Positions 25,436-37,500 of a DNA stretch of 64,000 nt are shown piece by piece (within the stretch, counting starts at the first letter, position 1; each line of letters opens with the position of its first letter). The notes beneath the pieces were generated by a model. It did no database searches. It saw nothing but the letters and a program-made list of their open reading frames with translations, and had not been told where the DNA came from. The DNA is from Auanema rhodensis (lineage: Eukaryota > Nematoda > Chromadorea > Rhabditida > Rhabditidae): assembly GCA_964057225.1 (NCBI GenBank), contig OZ059898.1:930001-994000 (forward strand), read 5' to 3'. The position numbers were made by a program, and so were the translations under genes.

Positions 25436-27190
25436 ATCCTCGATTTTCACCCTGAAGAATTAATTTTTTTGTTGAATAACATTGTCCATCGTCTTTGCCT
25501 TGAAAAAAGGAATCTAAAAACATGTACTTTTTGCTAAATTATTTTGAAATTTTCCGAAAAAATTTTTGTCAAAATGTTTTTGGAAGCAATGTTGAGTGTA
25601 CATAGAAACTCAACATACACTAATGCATCATTTTTCAAACGATCATAACTAATTTTTGTATTAAGCGTTTCTCAATGTCGTATAGTGCATTCGATGCGGA
25701 TTTTTAAGCTGCGTCGATCTGTGTTATCAGATTTGCGCTAGCTTAAAAATACACCGAGATATCAACTGATATAAGTTCACACTTATATCCTCGATTTTCA
25801 CCCTGAAGAATTAATTTTTTTGTTGAATAACATTGTCCATCGTCTTTGCCTTGAAAAAAGGAATCTAAAAACATGTACTTTTTGCTAAATTATTTTGAAA
25901 TTTTCCGAAAAAATTTTTGTCAAAATGTTTTTGGAAGCAATGTTGAGTGTACATAGAAACTCAACATACACTAATGCATCATTTTTCAAACGATCATAAC
26001 TAATTTTTGTATTAAGCGTTTCTCAATGTCGTATAGTGCATTCGATGCGGATTTTTAAGCTGCGTCGATCTGTGTTATCAGATTTGCGCTAGCTTAAAAA
26101 TACACCGAGATATCAACTGATATAAGTTCACACTTATATCCTCGATTTTCACCCTGAAGAATTAATTTTTTCGTTGAATAACATTGTCCATCGTCTTTGC
26201 CTTGAAAAAAGGAATCTAAAAACATGTACTTTTTGCTAAATTATTTTGAAATTTTCCGAAAAAATTTTTGTCAAAATGTTTTTGGAAGCAATGTTGAGTG
26301 TACATGGAAACTCAACATACACTAATGCATCATTTTTCAAACGATCATAACTAATTTTTGTATTAAGCGTTTCTCAATGTAGTATAGTGCATTCGATGCG
26401 GATTTTTAAGCTGCGTCGATCTGTGTTATCAGATTTGCGCTAGCTTAAAAATGCACCGAGATATCAACTGATATAAGTTCACACTTATATCCTCGATTTT
26501 CACCCTGAAGAATTAATTTTTTCGTTGAATAACATTGTCCATCGTCTTTGCCTTGAAAAAAGGAATCTAAAAACATCTACTTTTTGCTAAATTATTTTGA
26601 AATTTTCCGAAAAAATTTTTGTCAAAATGTTTTTGGAAGCAATGTTGAGTGTACATAGAAACTCAACATACACTAATGCATCATTTTTCAAACGATCATA
26701 ACTAATTTTTGTATTAAGCGTTTCTCAATGTCGTATAGTGCATTCGATGCGGATTTTTAAGCTGCGTCGATCTGTGTTATCAGATTTGCGCTAGCTTAAA
26801 AATACACCGAGATATCAACTGATATAAGTTCACACTTATATCCTCGATTTTCACCCTGAAGAATTAATTTTTTCGTTGAATAACATTGTCCATCGTCTTT
26901 GCCTTGAAAAAAGGAATCTAAAAACATGTACTTTTTGCTAAATTATTTTGAAATTTTCCGAAAAAATTTTTGTCAAAATGTTTTTGGAAGCAATGTTGAG
27001 TGTACATGGAAACTCAACATACACTAATGCATCATTTTTCAAACGATCATAACTAATTTTTGTATTAAGCGTTTCTCAATGTAGTATAGTGCATTCGATG
27101 CGGATTTTTAAGCTGCGTCGATCTGTGTTATCAGATTTGCGCTAGCTTAAAAATGCACCGAGATATCAACTGATATAAGTTCACACTTAT
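25436..27190. repeat. Near-tandem pairs of recombinant monomers
   Basis: The units at 25436 and 25787 carry the same markers. The unit at 26138 (CATGTAC, TTCCGAA, ACATGG, TGTAG) recurs at 26840, 702 bp later, and between them 26489 has CATCTAC with TTCCGAA, ACATAG, TGTCG and 'tacaccg'. Elsewhere CATGTAC goes with ACATAG and CATCTAC with ACATGG, so the units at 26138, 26489 and 26840 mix the two marker sets. Confidence 0.82.
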
Positions 27191-30100
27191 ATCCTCGATT
27201 TTCACCCTGAAGAATTAATTTTTTCGTTGAATAACATTGTCCATCGTCTTTGCCTTGAAAAAAGGAATCTAAAAACATCTACTTTTTGCTAAATTATTTC
27301 GAAATTTTTCGAAAAAATTTTTGTCAAAATGTTTTTGGAAGCAATGTTGAGTGTACATGGAAACTCAACATACACTAATGCATCATTTTTCAAACGATCA
27401 TAACTAATTTTTGTATTAAGCGTTTCTCAATGTAGTATAGTGCATTCGATGCGGATTTTTAAGCTGCGTCGATCTGTGTTATCAGATTTGCGCTAGCTTA
27501 AAAATGCACCGAGATATCAACTGATATAAGTTCACACTTATATCCTCGATTTTCACCCTGAAGAATTAATTTTTTCGTTGAATAACATTGTCCATCGTCT
27601 TTGCCTTGAAAAAAGGAATCTAAAAACATCTACTTTTTGCTAAATTATTTTGAAATTTTTCGAAAAAATTTTTGTCAAAATGTTTTTGGAAGCAATGTTG
27701 AGTGTACATGGAAACTCAACATACACTAATGCATCATTTTTCAAACGATCATAACTAATTTTTGTATTAAGCGTTTCTCAATGTAGTATAGTGCATTGGA
27801 TGCGGATTTTTAAGCTGCGTCGATCTGTGTTATCAGATTTGCGCTAGCTTAAAAATGCACCGAGATATCAACTGATATAAGTTCACACTTATATCCTCGA
27901 TTTTCACCCTGAAGAATCAATTTTTTCGTTGAATAACATTGTCCATCGTCTTTGCCTTGAAAAAAGGAATCTAAAAACATCTACTTTTTGCCAAATTATT
28001 TTGAAATTTTTCGAAAAAATTTTTGTCAAAATGTTTTTGGAAGCAATGTTGAGTGTACATGGAAACTCAACATACACTAATGCATCATTTTTCAAACGAT
28101 CATAACTAATTTTTGTATTAAGCGTTTCTCAATGTAGTATAGTGCATTCGATGCGGATTTTTAAGCTGCGTCGATCTGTGTTATCAGATTTGCGCTAGCT
28201 TAAAAATGCACCGAGATATCAACTGATATAAGTTCACACTTATATCCTCGATTTTCACCCTGAAGAATTAATTTTTTTGTTGAATAACATTGTCCATCGT
28301 CTTTGCCTTGAAAAAAGGAATCTAAAAACATCTACTTTTTGCTAAATTATTTTGAAATTTTTCGAAAAAAGTTTTGTCAAAATGTTTTTGGAAGCAATGT
28401 TGAGTGTACATGGAAACTCAACATACACTAATGCATCATTTTTCAAACGATCATAACTAATTTTTGTATTAAGCGTTTCTCAATGTAGTATAGTGCATTC
28501 GATGCGGATTTTTAAGCTGCGTCGATCTGTGTTATCAGATTTGCGCTAGCTTAAAAATGCACCGAGATATCAACTGATATAAGTTCACACTTATATCCTC
28601 GATTTTCACCCTGAAGAATTAATTTTTTCGTTGAATAACATTGTCCATCGTCTTTGCCTTGAAAAAAGGAATCTAAAAACATCTACTTTTTGCTAAATTA
28701 TTTTGAAATTTTTCGAAAAAATTTTTGTCAAAATGTTTTTGGAAGCAATGTTGAGTGTACATGGAAACTCAACATACACTAATGCATCATTTTTCAAACG
28801 ATCATAACTAATTTTTGTATTAAGCGTTTCTCAATGTAGTATAGTGCATTCGATGCGGATTTGTAAGCTGCGTCGATCTGTGTTATCAGATTTGCGCTAG
28901 CTTAAAAATGCACCGAGATATCAACTGATATAAGTTCACACTTATATCCTCGATTTTCACCCTGAAGAATTAATTTTTTCGTTGAATAACATTGTCCATC
29001 GTCTTTGCCTTGAAAAAAGGAATCTAAAAACATCTACTTTTTGCTAAATTATTTTGAAATTTTTCGAAAAAATTTTTGTCAAAATGTTTTTGGAAGCAAT
29101 GTTGAGTGTACATGGAAACTCAACATACACTAATGCATCATTTTTCAAACGATCATAACTAATTTTTGTATTAAGCGTTTCTCAATGTAGTATAGTGCAT
29201 TCGATGCGGATTTTTAAGCTGCGTCGATCTGTGTTATCAGATTTGCGCTAGCTTAAAAATGCACCGAGATATCAACTGATATAAGTTCACACTTATATCC
29301 TCGATTTTCACCCTGAAGAATTAATTTTTTCGTTGAATAACATTGTCCATCGTCTTTGCCTTGAAAAAAGGAATCTAAAAACATCTACTTTTTGCTAAAT
29401 TATTTTGAAATTTTTCGAAAAAATTTTTGTCAAAATGTTTTTGGAAGCAATGTTGAGTGTACATGGAAACTCAACATACACTAATGCATCATTTTTCAAA
29501 CGATCATAACTAATTTTTGTATTAAGCGTTTCTCAATGTAGTATAGTGCATTCGATGCGGATTTTTAAGCTGCGTCGATCTGTGTTATCAGATTTGCGCT
29601 AGCTTAAAAATGCACCGAGATATCAACTGATATAAGTTCACACTTATATCCTCGATTTTCACCCTGAAGAATTAATTTTTTCGTTGAATAACATTGTCCA
29701 TCGTCTTTGCCTTGAAAAAAGGAATCTAAAAACATCTACTTTTTGCTAAATTATTTTGAAATTTTTCGAAAAAATTTTTGTCAAAATGTTTTTGGAAGCA
29801 ATGTTGAGTGTACATGGAAACTCAACATACACTAATGCATCATTTTTCAAACGATCATAACTAATTTTTGTATTAAGCGTTTCTCAATGTAGTATAGTGC
29901 ATTCGATGCGGATTTTTAAGCTGCGTCGATCTGTGTTATCAGATTTGCGCTAGCTTAAAAATGCACCGAGATATCAACTGATATAAGTTCACACTTATAT
30001 CCTCGATTTTCACCCTGAAGAATTAATTTTTTCGTTGAATAACATTGTCCATCGTCTTTGCCTTGAAAAAAGGAATCTAAAAACATCTACTTTTTGCTAA

Positions 30101-30349
30101 ATTATTTTGAAATTTTTCGAAAAAATTTTTGTCAAAATGTTTTTGGAAGCAATGTTGAGTGTACATGGAAACTCAACATACACTAATGCATCATTTTTCA
30201 AACGATCATAACTAATTTTTGTATTAAGCGTTTCTCAATGTAGTATAGTGCATTCGATGCGGATTTTTAAGCTGCGTCGATCTGTGTTATCAGATTTGCG
30301 CTAGCTTAAAAATGCACCGAGATATCAACTGATATAAGTTCACACTTAT

Positions 30350-33300
30350 ATCCTCGATTTTCACCCTGAAGAATTACTTTTTTTGTTGAATAACATTGTC
30401 CATCGTCTTTGCCTTGAAAAAAGGAATCTAAAAACATGTACTTTTTGCTAAATTATTTTGAAATTTTCCGAAAAAATTTTTGTCAAAATGTTTTTGGAAG
30501 CAATGTTGAGTGTACATAGAAACTCAACATACACTAATGCATCATTTTTCAAACGATCATAACTAATTTTTGTATTAAGCGTTTCTCAATGTCGTATAGT
30601 GCATTCGATGCGGATTTTTAAGCTGCGTCGATCTGTGTTATCAGATTTGCGCTAGCTTAAAAATACACCGAGATATCAACTGATATAAGTTCACACTTAT
30701 ATCCTCGATTTTCACCCTGAAGAATTAATTTTTTTGTTGAATAACATTGTCCATCGTCTTTGCCTTGAAAAAAGGAATTTAAAAACATCTACTTTTTGCT
30801 AAATTATTTTGAAATTTTTCGAAAAAATTTTTGTCAAAATGTTTTTGGAAGCAATGTTGAGTGTACATGGAAACTCAACATACACTAATGCATCATTTTT
30901 CAAACGATCATAACTAATTTTTGTATCGAGCGTTTCTCAATGTAGTATAGTGCATTCGATGCGGATTTTTAAGCTGCGTCGATCTGTGTTTTCAGATTTG
31001 CGCTAGCTTAAAAATGCACCGAGATATCAACTGATATAAGTTCACACTTATATCCTCGATTTTCACCCTGAAGAATTAATTTTTTCGTTGAATAACATTG
31101 TCCATCGTCTTTGCCTTGAAAAAAGGAATCTAAAAACATCTACTTTTTGCTAAATTATTTTGAAATTTTTCGAAAAAATTTTTGTCAAAATGTTTTTGGA
31201 AGCAATGTTGAGTGTACATGGAAACTCAACATACACTAATGCATCATTTTTCAAACGATCATAACTAATTTTTGTATTAAGCGTTTCTCAATGTAGTATA
31301 GTGCATTCGATGCGGATTTTTAAGCTGCGTCGATCTGTGTTATCAGATTTGCGCTAGCTTAAAAATGCACCGAGATATCAACTGATATAAGTTCACACTT
31401 ATATCCTCGATTTTCACCCTGAAGAATTAATTTTTTCGTTGAATAACATTGTCCATCGTCTTTGCCTTGAAAAAAGGAATCTAAAAACATCTACTTTTTG
31501 CTAAATTATTTTGAAATTTTTCGAAAAAATTTTTGTCAAAATGTTTTTGGAAGCAATGTTGAGTGTACATGGAAACTCAACATACACTAATGCATCATTT
31601 TTCAAACGATCATAACTAATTTTTGTATTAAGCGTTTCTCAATGTAGTATAGTGCATTCGATGCGGATTTTTAAGCTGCGTCGATCTGTGTTATCAGATT
31701 TGCGCTAGCTTAAAAATGCACCGAGATATCAACTGATATAAGTTCACACTTATATCCTCGATTTTCACCCTGAAGAATTAATTTTTTCGTTGAATAACAT
31801 TGTCCATCGTCTTTGCCTTGAAAAAAGGAATCTAAAAACATCTACTTTTTGCTAAATTATTTTGAAATTTTTCGAAAAAATTTTTGTCAAAATGTTTTTG
31901 GAAGCAATGTTGAGTGTACATGGAAACTCAACATACACTAATGCATCATTTTTCAAACGATCATAACTAATTTTTGTATTAAGCGTTTCTCAATGTAGTA
32001 TAGTGCATTCGATGCGGATTTTTAAGCTGCGTCGATCTGTGTTATCAGATTTGCGCTAGCTTAAAAATGCACCGAGATATCAACTGATATAAGTTCACAC
32101 TTATATCCTCGATTTTCACCCTGAAGATTTAATTTTTTCGTTGAATAACATTGTCCATCGTCTTTGCCTTGAAAAAAGGAATCTAAAAACATCTACTTTT
32201 TGCTAAATTATTTTGAAATTTTTCGAAAAAATTTTTGTCAAAATGTTTTTGGAAGCAATGTTGAGTGTACATGGAAACTCAACATACACTAATGCATCAT
32301 TTTTCAAACGATCATAACTAATTTTTGTATTAAGCGTTTCTCAATGTAGTATAGTGCATTCGATGCGGATTTTTAAGCTGCGTCGATCTGTGTTATCAGA
32401 TTTGCGCTAGCTTAAAAATGCACCGAGATATCAACTGATATAAGTTCACACTTATATCCTCGATTTTCACCCTGAAGAATTAATTTTTTCGTTGAATAAC
32501 ATTGTCCATCGTCTTTGCCTTGAAAAAAGGAATCTAAAAACATCTACTTTTTGCTAAATTATTTTGAAATTTTTCGAAAAAATTTTTGTCAAAATGTTTT
32601 TGGAAGCAATGTTGAGTGTACATGGAAACTCAACATACACTAATGCATCATTTTTCAAACGATCATAACTAATTTTTGTATTAAGCGTTTCTCAATGTAG
32701 TATAGTGCATTCGATGCGGATTTTTAAGCTGCGTCGATCTGTGTTATCAGATTTGCGCTAGCTTAAAAATGCACCGAGATATCAACTGATATAAGTTCAC
32801 ACTTATATCCTCGATTTTCACCCTGAAGAATTACTTTTTTTGTTGAATAACATTGTCCATCGTCTTTGCCTTGAAAAAAGGAATCTAAAAACATGTACTT
32901 TTTGCTAAATTATTTTGAAATTTTCCGAAAAAATTTTTGTCAAAATGTTTTTGGAAGCAATGTTGAGTGTACATAGAAACTCAACATACACTAATGCATC
33001 ATTTTTCAAACGATCATAACTAATTTTTGTATTAAGCGTTTCTCAATGTCGTATAGTGCATTCGATGCGGATTTTTAAGCTGCGTCGATCTGTGTTATCA
33101 GATTTGCGCTAGCTTAAAAATACACCGAGATATCAACTGATATAAGTTCACACTTATATCCTCGATTTTCACCCTGAAGAATTAATTTTTTTGTTGAATA
33201 ACATTGTCCATCGTCTTTGCCTTGAAAAAAGGAATTTAAAAACATCTACTTTTTGCTAAATTATTTTGAAATTTTTCGAAAAAATTTTTGTCAAAATGTT

Positions 33301-33508
33301 TTTGGAAGCAATGTTGAGTGTACATGGAAACTCAACATACACTAATGCATCATTTTTCAAACGATCATAACTAATTTTTGTATCGAGCGTTTCTCAATGT
33401 AGTATAGTGCATTCGATGCGGATTTTTAAGCTGCGTCGATCTGTGTTTTCAGATTTGCGCTAGCTTAAAAATGCACCGAGATATCAACTGATATAAGTTC
33501 ACACTTAT
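30350..33508. repeat. Seven-monomer duplication, offset 2,457 bp
   Basis: Units at 30350 and 30701 share 'gaattactt', CATGTAC, 'ggaatttaaa', 'gtatcgagcg' and 'gttttcag' with those at 32807 and 33158. The offset is 7 x 351. A related fragment occurs at 47900, where GTATCGAGC and GTTTTCAG reappear without 'ggaatttaaa', and 'gaattactt' reappears at 49304 in the reverse order. Confidence 0.88.
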
Positions 33509-34241
33509 ATCCTCGATTTTCACCCTGAAGAATTAATTTTTTCGTTGAATAACATTGTCCATCGTCTTTGCCTTGAAAAAAGGAATCTAAAAACATCTAC
33601 TTTTTGCTAAATTATTTTGAAATTTTTCGAAAAAATTTTTGTCAAAATGTTTTTGGAAGCAATGTTGAGTGTACATGGAAACTCAACATACACTAATGCA
33701 TCATTTTTCAAACGATCATAACTAATTTTTGTATTAAGCGTTTCTCAATGTAGTATAGTGCATTCGATGCGGATTTTTAAGCTGCGTCGATCTGTGTTAT
33801 CAGATTTGCGCTAGCTTAAAAATGCACCGAGATATCAACTGATATAAGTTCACACTTATATCCTCGATTTTCACCCTGAAGAATTAATTTTTTCGTTGAA
33901 TAACATTGTCCATCGTCTTTGCCTTGAAAAAAGGAATCTAAAAACATCTACTTTTTGCTAAATTATTTTGAAATTTTTCGAAAAAATTTTTGTCAAAATG
34001 TTTTTGGAAGCAATGTTGAGTGTACATGGAAACTCAACATACACTAATGCATCATTTTTCAAACGATCATAACTAATTTTTGTATTAAGCGTTTCTCAAT
34101 GTAGTATAGTGCATTCGATGCGGATTTTTAAGCTGCGTCGATCTGTTTTATCAGATTTGCGCTAGCTTAAAAATGCACCGAGATATCAACTGATATAAGT
34201 TCACACTTATATCCTCGATTTTCACCCTGAAGAATTAATTT

Positions 34242-34258
34242 TTTCGTTGAATAACATT
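34242..34258. other. Half-match to the CENP-B box
   Basis: TTTCGTTGAATAACATT fits the TTCG and central A of the mammalian CENP-B box pattern (NTTCGNNNNANNCGGGN) but has ACAT in place of CGGG, so five of nine essential positions match. Many units carry TTTG here, losing the CpG. In short AT-rich sequence a half-match can arise by chance; I would not call it a functional site. Confidence 0.25.
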
Positions 34259-34277
34259 GTCCATCGTCTTTGCCTTG

Positions 34278-34357
34278 AAAAAAGGAATCTAAAAACATCT
34301 ACTTTTTGCTAAATTATTTTGAAATTTTTCGAAAAAATTTTTGTCAAAATGTTTTTG
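34278..34357. other. Cluster of A/T tracts, likely curved DNA
   Basis: Runs of four to six A or T occur about every 10-13 bp across monomer offsets 68-147 (GAAAAAAGG, CTAAAAAC, CTTTTTG, the AATTTTTCGAAAAAATTTTT block, CAAAATG, GTTTTTGG). Such spacing commonly gives intrinsic bending, a frequent property of satellite monomers. This is inferred from spacing by eye. Confidence 0.5.
34316..34350. other. Imperfect palindrome centred on TTCGAA
   Basis: ATTTTGA (34316-34322) pairs with TCAAAAT (34344-34350), enclosing the perfect 12-bp palindrome TTTTTCGAAAAA (34325-34336). CATGTAC-type units have TTCCGAA and domain-5 units have TTTTGAA, both of which break the inner palindrome but keep the outer arms. 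Confidence 0.75.
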
Positions 34358-34363
34358 GAAGCA

Positions 34364-34396
34364 ATGTTGAGTGTACATGGAAACTCAACATACACT
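34364..34396. other. Interleaved inverted repeats around the ACATGG site
   Basis: ATGTTGAG (34364-34371) pairs with CTCAACAT (34384-34391) across 12 nt. AGTGTA (34370-34375) could also pair with TACACT (34391-34396). The two pairings overlap at their ends and cross, so as RNA or single strand they would be alternatives or a pseudoknot-like fold. The main ACATGG/ACATAG/ACAAGG polymorphism lies in the loop, leaving the arms intact in most units. Confidence 0.75.
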
Positions 34397-34474
34397 AATG
34401 CATCATTTTTCAAACGATCATAACTAATTTTTGTATTAAGCGTTTCTCAATGTAGTATAGTGCATTCGATGCGG

Positions 34475-34564
34475 ATTTTTAAGCTGCGTCGATCTGTGTT
34501 ATCAGATTTGCGCTAGCTTAAAAATGCACCGAGATATCAACTGATATAAGTTCACACTTATATC
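34475..34564. other. Two adjacent inverted repeats that flank the 76-bp deletable segment
   Basis: Shown in the representative unit. The first has 11-bp arms, ATTTTTAAGCT (34475-34485) and AGCTTAAAAAT (34515-34525), with a 29-nt loop holding a small inner stem ATCTG/CAGAT. The second has 9-bp arms GATATAAGT (34543-34551) and ACTTATATC (34556-34564) around TCAC. In short monomers the sequence 34486-34561 is absent: the left break follows the first left arm and the right break falls inside the second right arm. Pairing is inferred from sequence only. Confidence 0.85.
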
Positions 34565-37500
34565 CTCGATTTTCACCCTGAAGAATTAATTTTTTCGTTG
34601 AATAACATTGTCCATCGTCTTTGCCTTGAAAAAAGGAATCTAAAAACATCTACTTTTTGCTAAATTATTTTGAAATTTTTCGAAAAAATTTTTGTCAAAA
34701 TGTTTTTGGAAGCAATGTTGAGTGTACATGGAAACTCAACATACACTAATGCATCATTTTTCAAACGATCATAACTAATTTTTGTATTAAGCGTTTCTCA
34801 ATGTAGTATAGTGCATTCGATGCGGATTTTTAAGCTGCGTCGATCTGTGTTATCAGATTTGCGCTAGCTTAAAAATGCACCGAGATATCAACTGATATAA
34901 GTTCACACTTATATCCTCGATTTTCACCCTGAAGAATTAATTTTTTCGTTGAATAACATTGTCCATCGTCTTTGCCTTGAAAAAAGGAATCTAAAAACAT
35001 CTACTTTTTGCTAAATTATTTTGAAATTTTTCGAAAAAATTTTTGTCAAAATGTTTTTGGAAGCAATGTTGAGTGTACATGGAAACTCAACATACACTAA
35101 TGCATCATTTTTCAAACGATCATAACTAATTTTTGTATTAAGCGTTTCTCAATGTAGTATAGTGCATTCGATGCGGATTTTTAAGCTGCGTCGATCTGTG
35201 TTATCAGATTTGCGCTAGCTTAAAAATGCACCGAGATATTAACTGATATAAGTTCACACTTATATCCTCGATTTTCACCCTGAAGAATTAATTTTTTCGT
35301 TGAATAACATTGTCCATCGTCTTTGCCTTGAAAAAAGGAATCTAAAAACATCTACTTTTTGCTAAATTATTTTGAAATTTTTCGAAAAAATTTTTGTCAA
35401 AATGTTTTTGGAAGCAATGTTGAGTGTACATGGAAACTCAACATACACTAATGCATCATTTTTCAAACGATCATAACTAATTTTTGTATTAAGCGTTTCT
35501 CAATGTAGTATAGTGCATTCGATGCGGATTTTTAAGCTGCGTCGATCTGTGTTATCAGATTTGCGCTAGCTTAAAAATGCACCGAGATATTAACTGATAT
35601 AAGTTCACACTTATATCCTCGATTTTCACCCTGAAGAATTAATTTTTTCGTTGAATAACATTGTCCATCGTCTTTGCCTTGAAAAAAGGAATCTAAAAAC
35701 ATCTACTTTTTGCTAAATTATTTTGAAATTTTTCGAAAAAATTTTTGTCAAAATGTTTTTGGAAGCAATGTTGAGTGTACATGGAAACTCAACATACACT
35801 AATGCATCATTTTTCAAACGATCATAACTAATTTTTGTATTAAGCGTTTCTCAATGTAGTATAGTGCATTCGATGCGGATTTTTAAGCTGCGTCGATCTG
35901 TTTTATCAGATTTGCGCTAGCTTAAAAATGCACCGAGATATCAACTGATATAAGTTCACACTTATATCCTCGATTTTCACCCTGAAGAATTAATTTTTTC
36001 GTTGAATAACATTGTCCATCGTCTTTGCCTTGAAAAAAGGAATCTAAAAACATCTACTTTTTGCTAAATTATTTTGAAATTTTTCGAAAAAATTTTTGTC
36101 AAAATGTTTTTGGAAGCAATGTTGAGTGTACATGGAAACTCAACATACACTAATGCATCATTTTTCAAACGATCATAACTAATTTTTGTATTAAGCGTTT
36201 CTCAATGTAGTATAGTGCATTCGATGCGGATTTTTAAGCTGCGTCGATCTGTGTTATCAGATTTGCGCTAGCTTAAAAATGCACCGAGATATCAACTGAT
36301 ATAAGTTCACACTTATATCCTCGATTTTCACCCTGAAGAATTAATTTTTTCGTTGAATAACATTGTCCATCGTCTTTGCCTTGAAAAAAGGAATCTAAAA
36401 ACATCTACTTTTTGCTAAATTATTTTGAAATTTTTCGAAAAAATTTTTGTCAAAATGTTTTTGGAAGCAATGTTGAGTGTACATGGAAACTCAACATACA
36501 CTAATGCATCATTTTTCAAACGATCATAACTAATTTTTGTATTAAGCGTTTCTCAATGTAGTATAGTGCATTCGATGCGGATTTTTAAGCTGCGTCGATC
36601 TGTGTTATCAGATTTGCGCTAGCTTAAAAATGCACCGAGATATCAACTGATATAAGTTCACACTTATATCCTCGATTTTCACCCTGAAGAATTAATTTTT
36701 TTGTTGAATAACATTGTCCATCGTCTTTGCCTTGAAAAAAGGAATCTAAAAACATCTACTTTTTGCTAAATTATTTTGAAATTTTTCGAAAAAATTTTTG
36801 TCAAAATGTTTTTGGAAGCAATGTTGAGTGTACATGGAAACTCAACATACACTAATGCATCATTTTTCAAACGATCATAACTAATTTTTGTATTAAGCGT
36901 TTCTCAATGTAGTATAGTGCATTCGATGCGGATTTTTAAGCTGCGTCGATCTGTGTTATCAGATTTGCGCTAGCTTAAAAATGCACCGAGATATCAACTG
37001 ATATAAGTTCACACTTATATCCTCGATTTTCACCCTGAAGAATTAATTTTTTCGTTGAATAACATTGTCCATCGTCTTTGCCTTGAAAAAAGGAATCTAA
37101 AAACATCTACTTTTTGCTAAATTATTTTGAAATTTTTCGAAAAAATTTTTGTCAAAATGTTTTTGGAAGCAATGTTGAGTGTACATGGAAACTCAACATA
37201 CACTAATGCATCATTTTTCAAACGATCATAACTAATTTTTGTATTAAGCGTTTCTCAATGTAGTATAGTGCATTCGATGCGGATTTTTAAGCTGCGTCGA
37301 TCTGTGTTATCAGATTTGCGCTAGCTTAAAAATGCACCGAGATATCAACTGATATAAGTTCACACTTATATCCTCGATTTTCACCCTGAAGAATTGATTT
37401 TTTCGTTGAATAACATTGTCCATCGTCTTTGCCTTGAAAAAAGGAATCTAAAAACATCTACTTTTTGCTAAATTATTTTGAAATTTTTCGAAAAAATTTT

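Larger units (their letters stand above)
16548..25786. repeat. Long-range repeated order of monomer types, offset 6,915-7,023 bp
   Basis: The order 'gctgtgtcg', TATCTTG, standard, CATGTAC-short, ACAAGG, GCCAAAT, CATGTAC-long runs from about 16548 to 18763 and again from about 23463 to 25786. The rare 'gctgtgtcg' lies at 16659 and 23574 (6,915 bp apart). After the 108-bp duplication the offset becomes 7,023. Several markers differ between copies, so this duplication is older than the others. Confidence 0.7.
17436..27190. repeat. Array domain 3: second mosaic with short monomers
   Basis: This stretch contains seven 275-bp units, one 108-bp unit and 22 full-length units. The CATGTAC/TTCCGAA/ACATAG type dominates, and six of the seven shorts are of this type. 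As in domain 1, a CATGTAC short unit is followed by an ACAAGG unit and then often a GCCAAAT unit (17436, 19390, 22321, and 24351 after an interruption). Several units are recombinants of two types (21344, 26138, 26489, 26840). No gene is present. Confidence 0.92.
34211..34561. repeat. Representative full-length monomer (351 bp)
   Basis: This unit matches the commonest form and serves as a map for the others; offsets are counted from 'atcctcg'. Base count by hand is 57 C, 53 G, 241 A+T (31.3% G+C) with 12 CpGs. Offsets 28-147 are rich in A and T tracts. Inverted repeats lie at 106-140, 154-181, 265-315 and 333-354 (the last crosses into the next unit). Main polymorphic sites: offset 35 (TTCGTTG or TTTGTTG), 62 (CTTTGCC or CTTCGCC), the CATCTAC or CATGTAC site near 86-92, the GCTAAAT or GCCAAAT site near 98-104, the TATTTTG, TATCTTG or TATTTCG site near 105-111, the TTTCGAA, TTCCGAA or TTTTGAA site near 117-123, ACATGG, ACATAG or ACAAGG near 165-170, and TGTAG or TGTCG near 241-245. 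Confidence 0.95.

Noticed and set aside
34336-34454. Internal ~88-bp sub-repeat (AATTTTTGT...CAATGT at offsets 126-157 and 216-243)
   Set aside because: Spacing differs (90 and 86 bp), the matching words are only 9 and 6 bp, and other quarters of the monomer do not match, so chance in AT-rich DNA is likely.
34258-34480. tRNA or other structured small RNA in the monomer
   Set aside because: No cloverleaf arrangement, A box or B box is visible, and the hairpins do not form a known fold.
34543-34564. Promoter or terminator at the GATATAAGT hairpin
   Set aside because: A TATA-like string next to a hairpin in AT-rich DNA is weak evidence, there is no gene to serve, and a T-run does not follow the stem.
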